Shown here: positions 53,620 to 64,000 of the stretch, in pieces
Numbering within the stretch: position 1 is the first letter of the stretch
How the letters are laid out: every line of letters begins with the position of its first letter
Assembly: GCA_033964015.1 (NCBI GenBank)
Contig: CM066916.1
Span: forward strand, 29,157,404 to 29,221,403
Source: Scolanthus callimorphus
Lineage: Eukaryota > Cnidaria > Anthozoa > Actiniaria > Edwardsiidae
Reading direction: 5' to 3'
DNA length: 64,000 bases
Notes under the pieces: model-generated
Database searches by the model: none
Seen by the model: only the letters and a program-made list of their open reading frames with translations
What the model was told of the DNA's origin: nothing
Position numbers and translations under genes: made by a program

Positions 53620-54830
53620 GAGTCACGTAATAAGCGTTTCCATGGTAACAAAGTATGATAGAATATAGCTCATGTTGAATTTATTGTACTGAACAACTTT
53701 GATGATGATCCATAGTATAGTAAAAAAACACAAGTTAGGAAAATAATCACTTTTTTCACGCTGGCACCAACCACCCCCAAAATGCGTCATCCAAACTTTG
53801 ACTCTACATGACTTTCCATCACAAGTGGCTATTTTGATCAAATTTGGTACATAGGATGACATCACAATGACAAATATTTTCCATTACTTTGACGTCGCTA
53901 TGATTTCTGTAATGGCGATGATACATCTCAGCAAGAGATGTTGAAAACCGAAAACCGTTTGTTGATAGCGTAAAAAACAGCTGAGTTCTAGTTTTTCAAA
54001 GATTGACCCCCTCCCCTCCCCTAAATATTTTGTTACAGTTACAAATGTATGGTAAAACAAACTTACTGGTAATTTTTTTCGAGTATTTCGTCAATTGAAC
54101 CGATTTCTGTTGTTAAGTGTCAAGCAAAATGGTATCTAAAATCGTATGATTTTAAAATTTTGAATTTCGTCCTTAGAGCGAAGATATAAAGCGTTGTTAG
54201 ATTGTGACGTCATGAGTTTACATTTTTAAATTTTAAACACGGAAAATAGATGATCGAGAATGGAAATGATTGCAATTCTTTTGTAGTCAACTAGTATAAC
54301 TTATGTACTAAGATATTTGACTGTGTCAATCACTTATCCTACAAAAATTAATTATTTTGTAATTTTTTTCAATTGTAAGGTAGATCCAACCTTATACGAA
54401 TCATTTAAAAAATCATAACTCAGGTAATATAAACCCAAAACGCAAACGGTTTTCGATTTTCAGCTTCTCTTGTTATAATCTATCATTGCCGCTACAAAAA
54501 GCAAGCAGATTCGACATAATAAAAAATAGTCCAATAATTACGTCATCCCCAGTGACGTCACAAACACCATGGTGACCACTCAATAGGTGAAAAATGTGTG
54601 TCTTTATAATGTTATCCAATGTACGAAGCTTGGTAAAAATAGACACAAAGGGTAGAAAGTTATGTCGAGAATTGATTTTTACCCACGTTTTGATGACTCA
54701 TTTAGGGGGGTGGTTGGTCCAGCGTGTTGCGTGTTCAGACAAATTTGTTTTTGTAGGACTTCCATTTCAAAGGAAACCGAAAACAACTTTTGGGGAATAA
54801 TTGGACAAACATTGATGTACTTTTGCTATA
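53620..54830. mobile_element. 1.2-kb element with long imperfect inverted arms
   Basis: The left arm carries CACGCTGGCACCAACCACCC with AAAATGCGTCATCCAAA, ACAAGTGGCTATTTTGATCA and AATTTGGTACATAGGATGA. The right arm carries the inverse in order (TCCAATGTACGAAGCTTGGT, AAAAATAGACACAAA, TTTTGATGACTCATTT, GGGGTGGTTGGTCCAGCGTG). The arms are about 250 bp and diverged. No coding content. Confidence 0.6.
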
Positions 54831-55022
54831 ACCATTTGGTTTTTACATCACATGTACACGTAGTGATATGAAATGTATTTTTTTCTAATTCTCGATCTTG
54901 TTTTCATAAACCAAACGTTCTTCGGATAGGGAGGAAACTTTATGCAGATGCGGTGGATATTTTCATAAAAATTGAAGGGATTGGCGGATTTGAGGACCCC
55001 AGTATTGTCACCCTCCCGCCAC

Positions 55023-56252
55023 AGTAGTATAGTAGGGGCCGAACTACCCTTTTTTTTGAGGGTGAGCATGAGGGTGAGCATGAGGGTGAGCCTGCGGGTG
55101 AGCATGCGGGTGACGTCACAGACTATTTTTTTTTTGAGGGTGAGCATGCGGGTGACGTCACAGACTATTTTTTTTAGGGTGAGCATGCGGAGCCTATTGT
55201 ATTCGGAAACAATAGAATGATCCCACCCCCTACTTTATTTCTCAAAACACAACAAGCAAGCAAGAGCAAAGAGGGGTGGTCACCAAGTCTTTTGTTCTCG
55301 GGAAAAATAGAGGAAAATATAGGCACTATCTGTATCCATCTCACAGTGTTCAAAATCTGGTTACCTTGTAGTTACTCCATTGTTATAAATGTCCCTTCCT
55401 TGCGGCCGCTGCGGGCGTCTTTGTGAGGAGGAGGAGGAGGGCTATTCTATGAGGAGGAGGACTATTTTGTGAGGAGGAGGAGGAGGAGGAGGAGGCATTT
55501 GCATTTGACGGGCGTTGACGGGCGTTGACGTCCGTCAACGCCCGCTACAACGCCCGTCAACGCCCGCTACAGCGCCCGTCAACGCCCGTCAACGCCCGCT
55601 ACAACGCCCGTCAACGCCCGCTACAGCGCCCGTCACGCCCGTCAACGCCCGTCACGTCCGTCAACGCCCGTCAACGCCCGCTACAGCGCCCGCTACAACG
55701 CCCGTCAACGCCCGCTACAGCGCCCGTCACGCCCGTCAACGCCCGTCACGTCCGTCAACGCCCGTCAAATGCAAATGCCTCCTCCTCCTCCTCCTCCTCC
55801 TCACAAAATAGTCCTCCTCCTCATAGAATAGCCCTCCTCCTCCTCCTCACAAAGACGCCCGCAGCGGCCGCAAGGAAGGGACATTTATAACAATGGAGTA
55901 ACTACAAGGTAACCAGATTTTGAACACTGTGAGATGGATACAGATAGTGCCTATATTTTCCTCTATTTTTCCCGAGAACAAAAGACTTGGTGACCACCCT
56001 CTTTGCTCTTGCTTGCTTGTTGTGTTTTGAGAAATAAAGTAGGGGGTGGGATCATTCTATTGTTTCCGAATACAATAGGCTCCGCATGCTCACCCTAAAA
56101 AAAAATAGTCTGTGACGTCACCCGCATGCTCACCCTCAAAAAAAAAAAATAGTCTGTGACGTCACCCGCATGCTCACCCGCAGGCTCACCCTCATGCTCA
56201 CCCTCATGCTCACCCTAAAAAAAAAGGGTAATTCGGCCCCTACTATACTACT
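55023..56252. mobile_element. 1.23-kb near-perfect palindrome with minisatellite core
   Basis: Starts AGTAGTATAGTAGGGGCCGA; the right end is its inverse (TCGGCCCCTACTATACTACT). The arms (about 480 bp) are almost identical, including GAGGGTGAGCATGCGGGTGA-CGTCACAGACTA repeats, GTATTCGGAAACAATAGAAT, TTGCGGCCGCTGCGGGCG and GAGGAGGAGG runs. The core (about 55507-55770) is a CGTCAACGCCCGCTACA minisatellite. CGCCAC flanks both sides (about 55017 and 56253), a possible 6-bp duplication. No transposase. The two Pro/Arg repeat frames in the core are artefacts. Confidence 0.9.
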
Positions 56253-57395
56253 CGCCACCCCCTTCACATTCTGCAGATTCAACACATGACCTCGAACTTA
56301 AATTCAGGATTATCATCACTTGTTAAGTAATGGTCCGTATAAGAACTACCCAAGCCAACGGCAGAGCATGCTGGAATGCAATTATTTTCTATTGAAAATA
56401 TCGGCGATTTCATTGGCTTAGACATAAAAATTGGTCAAATTACCATGAAAGAAAGACTTTTCTCAGGATTTATGGTAAGATATAAGCACATGTGGTACTC
56501 ATATACAGGATATACGATTTTTTAAGACTTGTATATGGGGAACCTAGTGTAAATAGTGATTCTCTTTCATTTGTTTTTCTTTAATCTGATTGGTCTGGAG
56601 AGTTATTATCGCCACATTTTCTCAAGCAAGTCGAAATCAATAATTGTTTTACTTGTATTATTTTACTAGTCATTACAACTTTCTGTGGTACAAGAATGGA
56701 ACACATCTTATGTGGTTTCGGTTCCTTCTTGCATGGAGGATTACTTTTAAGTAATTAATTTGAAGTATTTAAAAATATGGACTTATGAGGATTTTCAGTT
56801 ATCTTCGTTCTATCAAAAACAATAGAACGAAGCAATGTATATAAATGAACATGATCCAAAATAGTCCGAACCAAAAAAAAACCAACCCCTAACCCCCCAC
56901 CAACAACACCCTAAGAGCGCTCTATATAACTGTACTACTTCAATCTACAACCATGTGGGACACTTGCGCATGTCAAAAACCATGTAACCGGATTGATGAT
57001 AATCCTGATTTTAAGTTTCGAGACCATGTTGTCAGATTTTGGTCACCAACACAAATAGAAAGGTCGCTACCCAGCTGGGGGTTGCACCCAGTCCTCATGA
57101 CCGCGTCACCACAGTCATGCGTGCTCTAATACACTACTGAGTATTTTTGCTTGTTTCTGGTTGGTAACGTGACCAAAGTGCCGAAATTGCTACGAAATCC
57201 CGAACAAAGCTGGACGCAATTTTGTAAATCATCGCCGAAATATGGATAAATTGCCACGCCTGGATGTCTGAAGACCGAGGGCAAAATTCGTGTCCAGTTG
57301 GGTATTGGGGATCTAAAAGCCACATTAATTTTGGCGACATTAATGTTGGGCACAAATTTTGAACTCGGTGTTCAGACTGGAAGGCAATTGTTTGC
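56253..57395. other. Intergenic, no gene recognised
   Basis: AT-rich; no structure noted. Confidence 0.3.
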
Positions 57396-59060
57396 AGTAC
57401 GTGCTTTCTCCCAGTTTCTCTCGACAAAATGTGAAATACTGTGAACAAAATGCGTGACCATGAGGAACACAAAAAACAAGAAACTGTGAGGCCTGCGGAA
57501 CAAACAACACTTGCGAGGCCCTGTGAAACATAAAACAACAACATTTTAGACCCGCCAGAGAACATAAAACAATAAAATGTGAGACCCTGTAAAGATAAAA
57601 CAACAACATGTGAGACCCTGTAGAACATTAAGCAACAAATGTGAGACCCTGTAGAATTTAAAATAACAAATGTGAGACCCTATAGTTCCTGTGGAATTCA
57701 AAACAACAAAATGTGAGACCCTGGAAAAAAAAAATGTGAAGACCTGTAGAATATAAAACAACAAATGTGAGATCCTGTAGAACATAAAACAACAAAATGT
57801 GAGACCCTGTAGAACATAAAACAACAAATGTGAGACCCTGTAGAACATAAAACAAATGTGAGACCCTGTAGAACATAAAACAACAAATGTGAGACCCTGT
57901 AGAACATGAAACAACAAAATGTGAGACCCTTTTAGAACATAAAACAACAAATGTGAGACCCTGTAGAACATAAAACAACAAAATGTGAGACCCTGTAGAA
58001 CATAAAACAACAAATGTGAGACCCTGTAGAACAAAACAAATGTGAGACCCTGTAGAACATAAAACAACAAAATGTGAGGCCCTGTAGAACATAAAACAAC
58101 AAAATGTGAGACCCTGTAGAACATAAAACAACAAAATGTGAAACCCTGTAGAACACAAGACAAAATGCGACCCTGCAGAATGTAAAACAACAAATACGAG
58201 TTCCTGTGGAATCCAAAACAACAAAATATGAGACCCTGTAGAACACAAGAAAACAAAACGTGAGACACTGTTAACACAAAACAACAAAATGTGAGACTCT
58301 GTGGAATATAAAACAACAAAATGTGAGGCCCTGTAAACATAAAACAACACAATCTGAGACCCTTTAGAACTCAAGACAACAAAACGTGAGAAATTGCTAA
58401 CACAAAACAAAATGCGAGACTACTGTGGAACAAAACAAAATATGAGGCCCTGTAAAGATGAAACAACAATATGTGAGACGTTGTAGAACTCAAGACAACA
58501 AAATGCGAGACACTATTAGCACAAAACAACAAAGTTATGAGGCCCTGTGGAACATGAAACAACAAAAATGCGAGACCCTGCAAAGACAAAGCAACAAATG
58601 TGAGATCCTGTGGAATTTAAAACAGCAAATTTGAAACCCTGGTAGAATATAAAACAACAAACTTTGAGACCCTGCGGATAAAACAAATGCAGAACACAAA
58701 ACAACAAAATGTCAGACCCCTGTGGAATATTAAAACAACAAGATTTGAGAATCTGTAAAACAACAAAACGTGAGATCCGTTGGAATTTAAAACGACAAAA
58801 TGTGAGTTCCTGTAGAGTATAAAATGCGATCCTGTAGAATAAGAAACAATAAAATGGGGGACACTCAAGAATAAAACAGCAAAATGCGAGACCGTGCAGA
58901 ATACAAAAGAACACGTGAGATCCTATTGTATAAAACAGTAAAACTGAGTGACCCTGTAAATAGAATAATAGAACAACAAAATGTAAGACCCTGAGAATGT
59001 AAGACAACAACAACAAAAAACATGTAGAATGTAAAATCACAAAATGCGGTAACCCGTAGA
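57396..59060. repeat. 31-32-bp minisatellite (TGTGAGACCCTGTAGAACAT)
   Basis: About 50 units of ACAACAAAATGTGAGACCCT then GTAGAACATAAA; most regular at 57600-58150, degenerating toward both ends. On the minus strand all three frames stay open for long stretches (up to 268 codons, repeats of SHILLFYVLQGLTF type). Three overlapping frames with the same periodic peptide are expected from a stop-free unit whose length is not a multiple of three, so no gene is called. Confidence 0.9.
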
Positions 59061-59905
59061 GTACAAAGGTTAGGAGGGCCTTTATCAATAGAACATTTTT
59101 AATATAACCTTTAGTAATTCAGATATTTATAATACTTATATTTGTCCATTATTGCGACTGTTAGCTTGCTTTTTATAGTTCTCATTTAAAGTGCTACTCA
59201 AGGCTGAAATTTTAGTGGCTTATTTTATTGCACATTCAAAATAAGGAAGAATGCCGTTTATTTCGCGTTCATAGCTCTTTTGGTTTCAGAGATATTGAAA
59301 ATTTTTACTTCTGCAAATTAGCAAAAACTGACGTCACAACAAGACAAGGGCAAAAGAGGCCAACAATGTTTTATGTATAATTCTGTTGGGATAGTTAAAT
59401 TCACTAACTTGGTAATAACAACGAAGGACCAAAATCACAACATCTGACATGTTTATTACTGTTTCCATGGTAACGTTATTGACACTAGGGTTGTCTGTTT
59501 AAAAAATATGAAAAATATGAAACTTATTCACCTACAAGTGAAGTACTACAATACTTTTGACGTCTTTGACTTTGACGTCATCGATGGGATAAGTCGCTCG
59601 CCTTTAAAAACATCAAGAATTCGCGGATGGCGCTCAACCAATCAGATGCGGGGAAAGATGTTGAATGAATTAATAAAGGTTATTATTTTTATCTTATGAA
59701 CCGTAAATATCTATTACAGAGGCTTAGCCAGGATTTCTGATAGCAGGGGCCCAAGTGGCATTTCGTAAAAAAAACTTTTCTCGTGCCTTTAAATGTTCTC
59801 CTATACATTTACTGTATTTTTGCTTTCAAAACAGAGGGGACTCTCCCCTGGCAACGCCCATATATTACTATCACTACTATTACTTCTATTGTTATTGCTA
59901 TTTAT
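59061..59905. other. Intergenic with a possible MITE
   Basis: At about 59716-59865, ACAGAGGCTTAGCCAGGATT and CCCCTGGCAACGCCC look like the worn ends of a hAT-type MITE (similar in style to 48304-48464). No gene. Confidence 0.35.
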
Positions 59906-60130
59906 TTTTGTCGATGATCAGCAACTAAAGAACACAGACGCCTTTTTGTATCTAGGAAACATGCTCACATGTGACTCTTCTCTGTGCAGAGAAATCTCGA
60001 AACGTATAGCGAAGGGTCGCGGCTCGACCTTTTGGACGCCTCTGCGAAAGGCTTTGGAATAGCCTCAAGATAACGATCTACAAAAAGAAAGCTGTACTGC
60101 GCCGTGCCGTATTATCTTGAGTACTTTAAT
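59906..60130 (+). pseudogene. LINE reverse-transcriptase fragment
   Basis: The frame at 59906-60062 reads LKNTDAFLYLGNMLTCDSSL then CREISKRIAKGRGSTFW, matching the F-YLGS-xxxDGxxxxEIxxRIxKA block that follows the catalytic domain in many non-LTR reverse transcriptases. After a stop at 60060 and a frame change, ITIYKKKAVLRRAVLS follows (family pattern K-xIYxAxVLxxLLYG). Several stops and frame changes show it is dead. The 5' portion is missing; LINE clade not assigned. Confidence 0.6.
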
Positions 60131-60785
60131 TGTGGTTTGGAGCTGACTACTGGACTAAATATCGCTAACCCGGCATAACCCCGAACTTAACAACATTGTC
60201 AACTTAAGTGAAGATCCTTAACTAAGTTTGAAGTCTCAAATTTTGCAGTGCTAAGCAAGACAAAGTGAGCCTGTTGAAAAGGACTCTCATCAACCTGTCA
60301 TCTGCGTTGGACTGGACATCTTCTCCGCATGGGCGACTGCAAAATATGCCCTAACCATGTTTCTATGATGAGCTCGTGAGAGATGGAGCGATTTCTAGCG
60401 AAGACTATCAACGACTGTTAAAGAACTGCTTTATAGCTCCGTACAACCTTAAAGGATTTGAGATTGTATACAACATTTGGAGACTGAACTACTGCCCAAA
60501 AGTGGCTTATCTAATTTTGAGCTAGACAGGCAATATGATGTCAACCACATCCGCCATAGAGGAACGCTGCTGACGAGAAAGCCAATAGACGTGGAGTATG
60601 TTCCAGGCCGCGTACTGCTGCTGCCGACCTTACTGCTCGTTATCGGGCACGACATCCAGTGACCCACCCACCGACAGTCGTCGTCCGTCACGATGCAATT
60701 TCCATAACACCCGCTTCTGACGGGGCTGTCCATAGATGTAGAGCTTGTTCTGGCCTTGCTGCTCATAGACACGCAAAACGTCGCC
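60131..60785. other. Degraded sequence 3' of the LINE fragment
   Basis: Perhaps the rest of the retroelement: short frames such as ALDWTSSPHGRLQN but no domain I can name. First ragged units of the downstream 44-bp repeat appear at about 60650. Confidence 0.35.
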
Positions 60786-62065
60786 CATCCACCAGATAAT
60801 CGGGCACGACGTAAGTCACCCATCTTACCACAACAGTGAACTTCAGGCACGACGTGAGTCACCCATCTTATCACCAACAATGAACTTCAGGCACGACGTG
60901 AGTCACCCATCTTACCACAAACAGTGATCTTCAGGCACGACGTGAGTCACCCATCTTACCACCAACAATGAACTTCAGGCACGACGTGAGTCACCCATCT
61001 TACCACCAACAGTGAACTTCAGGCACGACGTGAGTCACCCATCTTACCACCAACAGTGATCTTCAGGCACGACGTGAGTCACCCATCTTACCACCAACAG
61101 AGGTCATCAGGCACGACGTGAGTCACCCATCTTACCACCAACAGAGAACTTCAGGCACGACGTGAGTCACACATCTTACCACCAACAGTGATCTTCAGGC
61201 ACGACGTGAGTCACATATCTTATCACAACAGTGATCTTCAGGCACGACGTGAGTCACATATCTTATCACCAACAGAGGTCATCAGGCACGACGTTGAGTC
61301 ATCCATCTTACCACCAACAGAGAACTTCAGGCACGACGTGAGTCACCCATCTTACCACCAACAGTGATCTTCAGGCACGACGTGAGTCACCCATCTTACC
61401 ACCAACAGAGGTCATCGGGCACGACGTGAGTCACCCATCTTACCACCAGCAGAGGTCATCAGGCTCGACGTGAGACAACCATCTTACCACCAACAGTGAT
61501 CTTCAGGCACGACGTGAGACACCCATCTTACCACAAACAGTGATCTTCAGGCACGACGTGAGTCACCCATCTTACCACCAACAGTGATCTTCAGGCACGA
61601 CGTGAGTCACCCATCTTACCACCAACAGAGGTCATCCGGGAGCAAATATGAAAACATATTTGCTATGAAACAAACATGCAGCGTATATGATGCAAACATA
61701 CACATTCGCATTCTCAACTAAAAGTGTAGCAAATTTATAGCAAACTTTTAACTTTACTTGACAATTGCTCAAGGACTAAACTTCATAATTGCTACCATGT
61801 TTGCTGAAATTCACATTCGAGGCAAATATAGAGCACCAAATTCGCATCAAATTTGCTCGCATGACAAACCTCAGCAAATCCATTATTTCGTCCAGTGTTA
61901 CCACCAGCAGAGGTCATCAGGCACGACGTGACTCACCCATCTTACCACCAACAGAGGTAATCGGGCACGACGTGAGATACCCATCTTACCACCAACAGAG
62001 GTCATCGGGCACGAGTGAGTAACCCATCTTACCACCAACAGAAGTCGTCGGGCAGGAATCGAGCC
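60786..62065 (+). repeat. 44-bp minisatellite with TGAGTCA motif, interrupted
   Basis: Units TCAGGCACGACGTGAGTCAC then CCATCTTACCACCAACAGTG-ATCT (44 bp), about 19 copies at 60800-61635 and four more at 61896-62060. A 256-bp AT-rich insertion (61637-61895) separates them. It has no clear TIR, but its ends contain GAGCAAATATG and CAGCAAATCC motifs. Nearly every unit carries TGAGTCA, the AP-1/TRE consensus for bZIP factors. Confidence 0.9.
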
Positions 62066-62323
62066 ACCCATCCATCCACCGACAATTATCGTCAGGTACG
62101 ACGTGAGTCACCCATCTCCTCACTAACAGTTGTTGCCAGGCGCGATGTGACATCCATGACGAGGAGTGAAAATGTACACGAGGTATCTTGCGCATGCCGA
62201 AGCAGTGGGGTAGATACTGTCGACAGATCAGTATGAGGGTTCGAATAGCAATGAGGAGCCTCCGGGTCACAGCATGAATGAATAGGTAGGATGAAGTCGT
62301 CGCGCGTTCTTTTGATTACTTAC

Positions 62324-63338
62324 GCTGTTGGTCCAGTTCCTCACTGAAGACTTGCGTCCCTATGAAAACACGAAATAAAACAATTCCAAATTGATCAAGG
62401 TATATAGTGTAGTTCTTGCAAGTGACCCAGTTCTCTTTGCAAGGGCTAAAAAATAAACGAATCAGGAGCATGGGGCGGGGTCGAAAAAGCTTTGCTTTGA
62501 TCTCGGATTCGGCGGACCCAGCTGTAGGCATTGCCTTCACTTGCTCGACTTTCACTTTAAGGAAATTAAATTCCGTAAATGCCTTTCAGACATTCGGGGT
62601 ATCTAACGCCGAGTATGTGTCTTCTCGAATAGACACCGGCTCTGATGGCAATTTGAGTTTGCCACTAACACAGTACAACCATGTACCGAGAACAGGGTTT
62701 TCGATACACTTGTCGATACATGGCTACCGTTCTGGTATACTCAAGAACAGCCAATGGTTGAGTGCGTCTGCAGGCCTTCGCTTGGATGCCCTGGAAATAG
62801 TAAACGTAATAAGACATGTAAAACGGTTGTTGTGGTAATCTCTAGAGAAGAGGGGAGCAGGGGCGTACCTAGGAGTCCTGGGGTGCCTGTACCCCCTTTT
62901 TTAGAAGAAAAATGTAGTAAATACTAGAAAAAAATCGGTAAGCTGGAAAAGGGCACCATACAGTTGTACAGAAGTGACCCCTCTTTCTCAAATCCTGGTT
63001 ACACCCCTGGGGAAAAGGGGGGATAACCTTTTTCTACTAATTTTCGAGTATTTGGTCCGTGTGCGACAAAAGGTGAACAAATATTCAAGATACATAACAA
63101 ATCGCCATATAAACAGTACAGTTTCATCGATCCTTTTCAACCACGATGGTGGAGGGTGTGATCCTTTCTTTCTATTTTTTCAAATCCAAAAGCTAGCAAT
63201 TTAAATTCCCAGTCGAAAATTTTACTTTTTCCTGGTATGATGGGCTGACACTTACCGTTCCAAGTAGAAAGCATGGGACACGATGCGATGGTCCATGGAT
63301 ATCTGGACAGAGGCCTGGTAGAGCGGTTTTGTAGGTCT
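62324..63338 (-). CDS. Candidate spliced minus-strand gene (three putative exons)
   Basis: Minus-strand splice signals are unusually good. Exon 63338-63256 (83 nt) is bounded by TTGCTTGTATTCTAG and GTAAGTG. An exon starts at 62790 after TTACTATTTCCAG and may end at 62728 (GTAGCC). A 36-nt exon, 62359-62324, is bounded by TTCGTGTTTTCATAG and GTAAGTAAT. Two joined frames stay open across the first two exons. One begins TYKTALPGLCPDIHG and continues into the third exon; the other begins RPTKPLYQASVQISMDH and stops in the third exon. I cannot choose between them and recognise no family. It may be coding, a non-coding transcript or chance; upstream exons would lie beyond 63338 or outside the window. 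Confidence 0.3.
62859..63009. mobile_element. MITE, CAGGGGC(A/G)TA-CTAGG family, copy 2
   Basis: The left end CAGGGGCGTACCTAGG is inverted at the right (CCTGGTTACACCCCTG). It shares interior blocks with 48304-48464. It lies in the putative intron of the minus-strand candidate. Confidence 0.75.
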
Positions 63339-63498
63339 CTAGAATACAAGCAATATACCAGGCAATGTGTCTTTGCTGCGTTTCATGTAACTAAATGTTC
63401 TGTTTCCGAGTAAACGTATGCACTGCGCAGAAACCCGCGCTCGTGAAAAAATTCAAACAAATCGTCCTCACGTGGTCAACGCTATTACAATTCATTAA

Positions 63499-63875
63499 AG
63501 GGGCAGTGTCACGGTTACTTGAACAAATTTGTAAATTTACAGCTCTAAATTTGCATTTAACCATCTCCAAATCACTTATATCACTTGTTTTTACCCTAAA
63601 AGGCAATGTGTTAAGTTTTCTCGGTAAGGCTGTCGATTTACAAGCAAATTTTGATGTAATTTCAAACTTTGAAAACTGTTTATACTGACAAGATTAAAAA
63701 ACATTGTTGCAATCCGTTTCCATCCGCTCTGTAATAGGTCCATGAAGCCTATAATCATTATTGATTTGTAGTTAAAGGGCTATTTGACAAACCAGTCTAG
63801 TATTTTGGCTATCCATCAGTTATTACCATGCTTTTAACATCATCAAACTGTGCTAAAAATTGTGACACCGCTCCT
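63499..63875. mobile_element. MITE with TTAA duplication (GGGGCAGTGTCAC ends)
   Basis: TTAA (63495-63498) then AGGGGCAGTGTCAC; right end GTGACACCGCTCCT then TTAA (63876-63879). The imperfect TIR is about 14 bp and the element about 377 bp. TTAA targets fit piggyBac- or Kolobok-like elements. The 97-codon frame crossing it is not supported. Confidence 0.65.
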
Positions 63876-64000
63876 TTAAATCTCGACGCAACATGGCTGG
63901 TTCTAGAATTCTATACCCTTAGGTATGGGAACGATTCCCAGCAAGTCCTTCAGCAGAAAAGTATTCAGTATCCATTTCAGCATCGTTATGGAATATCGTG

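Noticed and set aside
55515..55890. Two Pro/Arg/Ala repeat frames (98 and 121 codons)
   Set aside because: Read through the CGTCAACGCCCGCTACA minisatellite in the palindrome core in different frames; array artefacts.
57546..58410. Long minus-strand open frames (up to 268 codons) with SHILLFYVLQGLTF-type repeats
   Set aside because: All three frames are open over the same 31-32-bp minisatellite and give the same periodic peptide. There is no start context, domain or non-repeat sequence, so this is a by-product of a stop-free unit.
62416..62838. 140-codon plus-strand open frame
   Set aside because: No recognisable domain, and it runs antisense over good minus-strand splice signals. It could still be real, but nothing supports it.
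63256..63338. NRST and Trp-containing frame in the minus-strand exon considered as an IL-17-type cytokine
   Set aside because: The frame with NRST does not stay open across the next putative exon (stop after 16 codons), and the cysteine pattern is incomplete.

Overview
The window looks like a gene-poor, transposon-dense piece of an animal genome, most probably an anthozoan cnidarian such as a stony coral. This is an inference. It rests on long genes with GT-AG introns, an intronless class A GPCR, 3' ends of CR1/L2-type LINEs, and very many short terminal-inverted-repeat (TIR) elements and minisatellites. No bacterial-style genes, operons, rRNA or CRISPR arrays are visible.

Only two substantial protein-coding loci can be supported. 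(1) At 13068-19733 lies a class A (rhodopsin-type) GPCR whose single coding exon is split in transmembrane helix 3 by a 5.67-kb TIR element (13415-19080). Removing the element together with a 4-bp T duplication restores frame and family spacing exactly. (2) At 22047-35962 lies a full-length ABCC/MRP4-type exporter gene in eight exons with consistent intron phases. It carries one frameshift in the second membrane domain (30901-30905). A decayed second GPCR (TM6-TM7 and tail) is on the minus strand near 9950-10400. Two or three LINE reverse-transcriptase remnants and a low-confidence multi-exon minus-strand candidate (62324-63338) complete the coding content.

Layout: 1-9950 is intergenic DNA with MITEs, a tRNA-like SINE head and a 5'-truncated LINE. 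9950-20840 holds the two damaged GPCRs, the large insertion and a piggyBac-like MITE. 22047-35962 is the ABCC gene; its introns hold a 128-bp tandem array whose units contain a double-CRE palindrome, plus many TIR elements. 36000-64000 has no convincing protein gene except the end candidate. It is a mosaic of minisatellites (31-bp, 32-bp, 44-bp and others), foldback elements, a 1.23-kb near-perfect palindrome (55023-56252) and MITEs, several with visible target-site duplications.

The recurring theme is a type of element built from inverted termini around an internal tandem repeat (13415-19080, 29725-29991, 49195-49570, 55023-56252). None contains a visible transposase, so all would be non-autonomous. 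Coordinates of repeats are read by eye and may be off by a few bases. Families are named by structure, not by database match.
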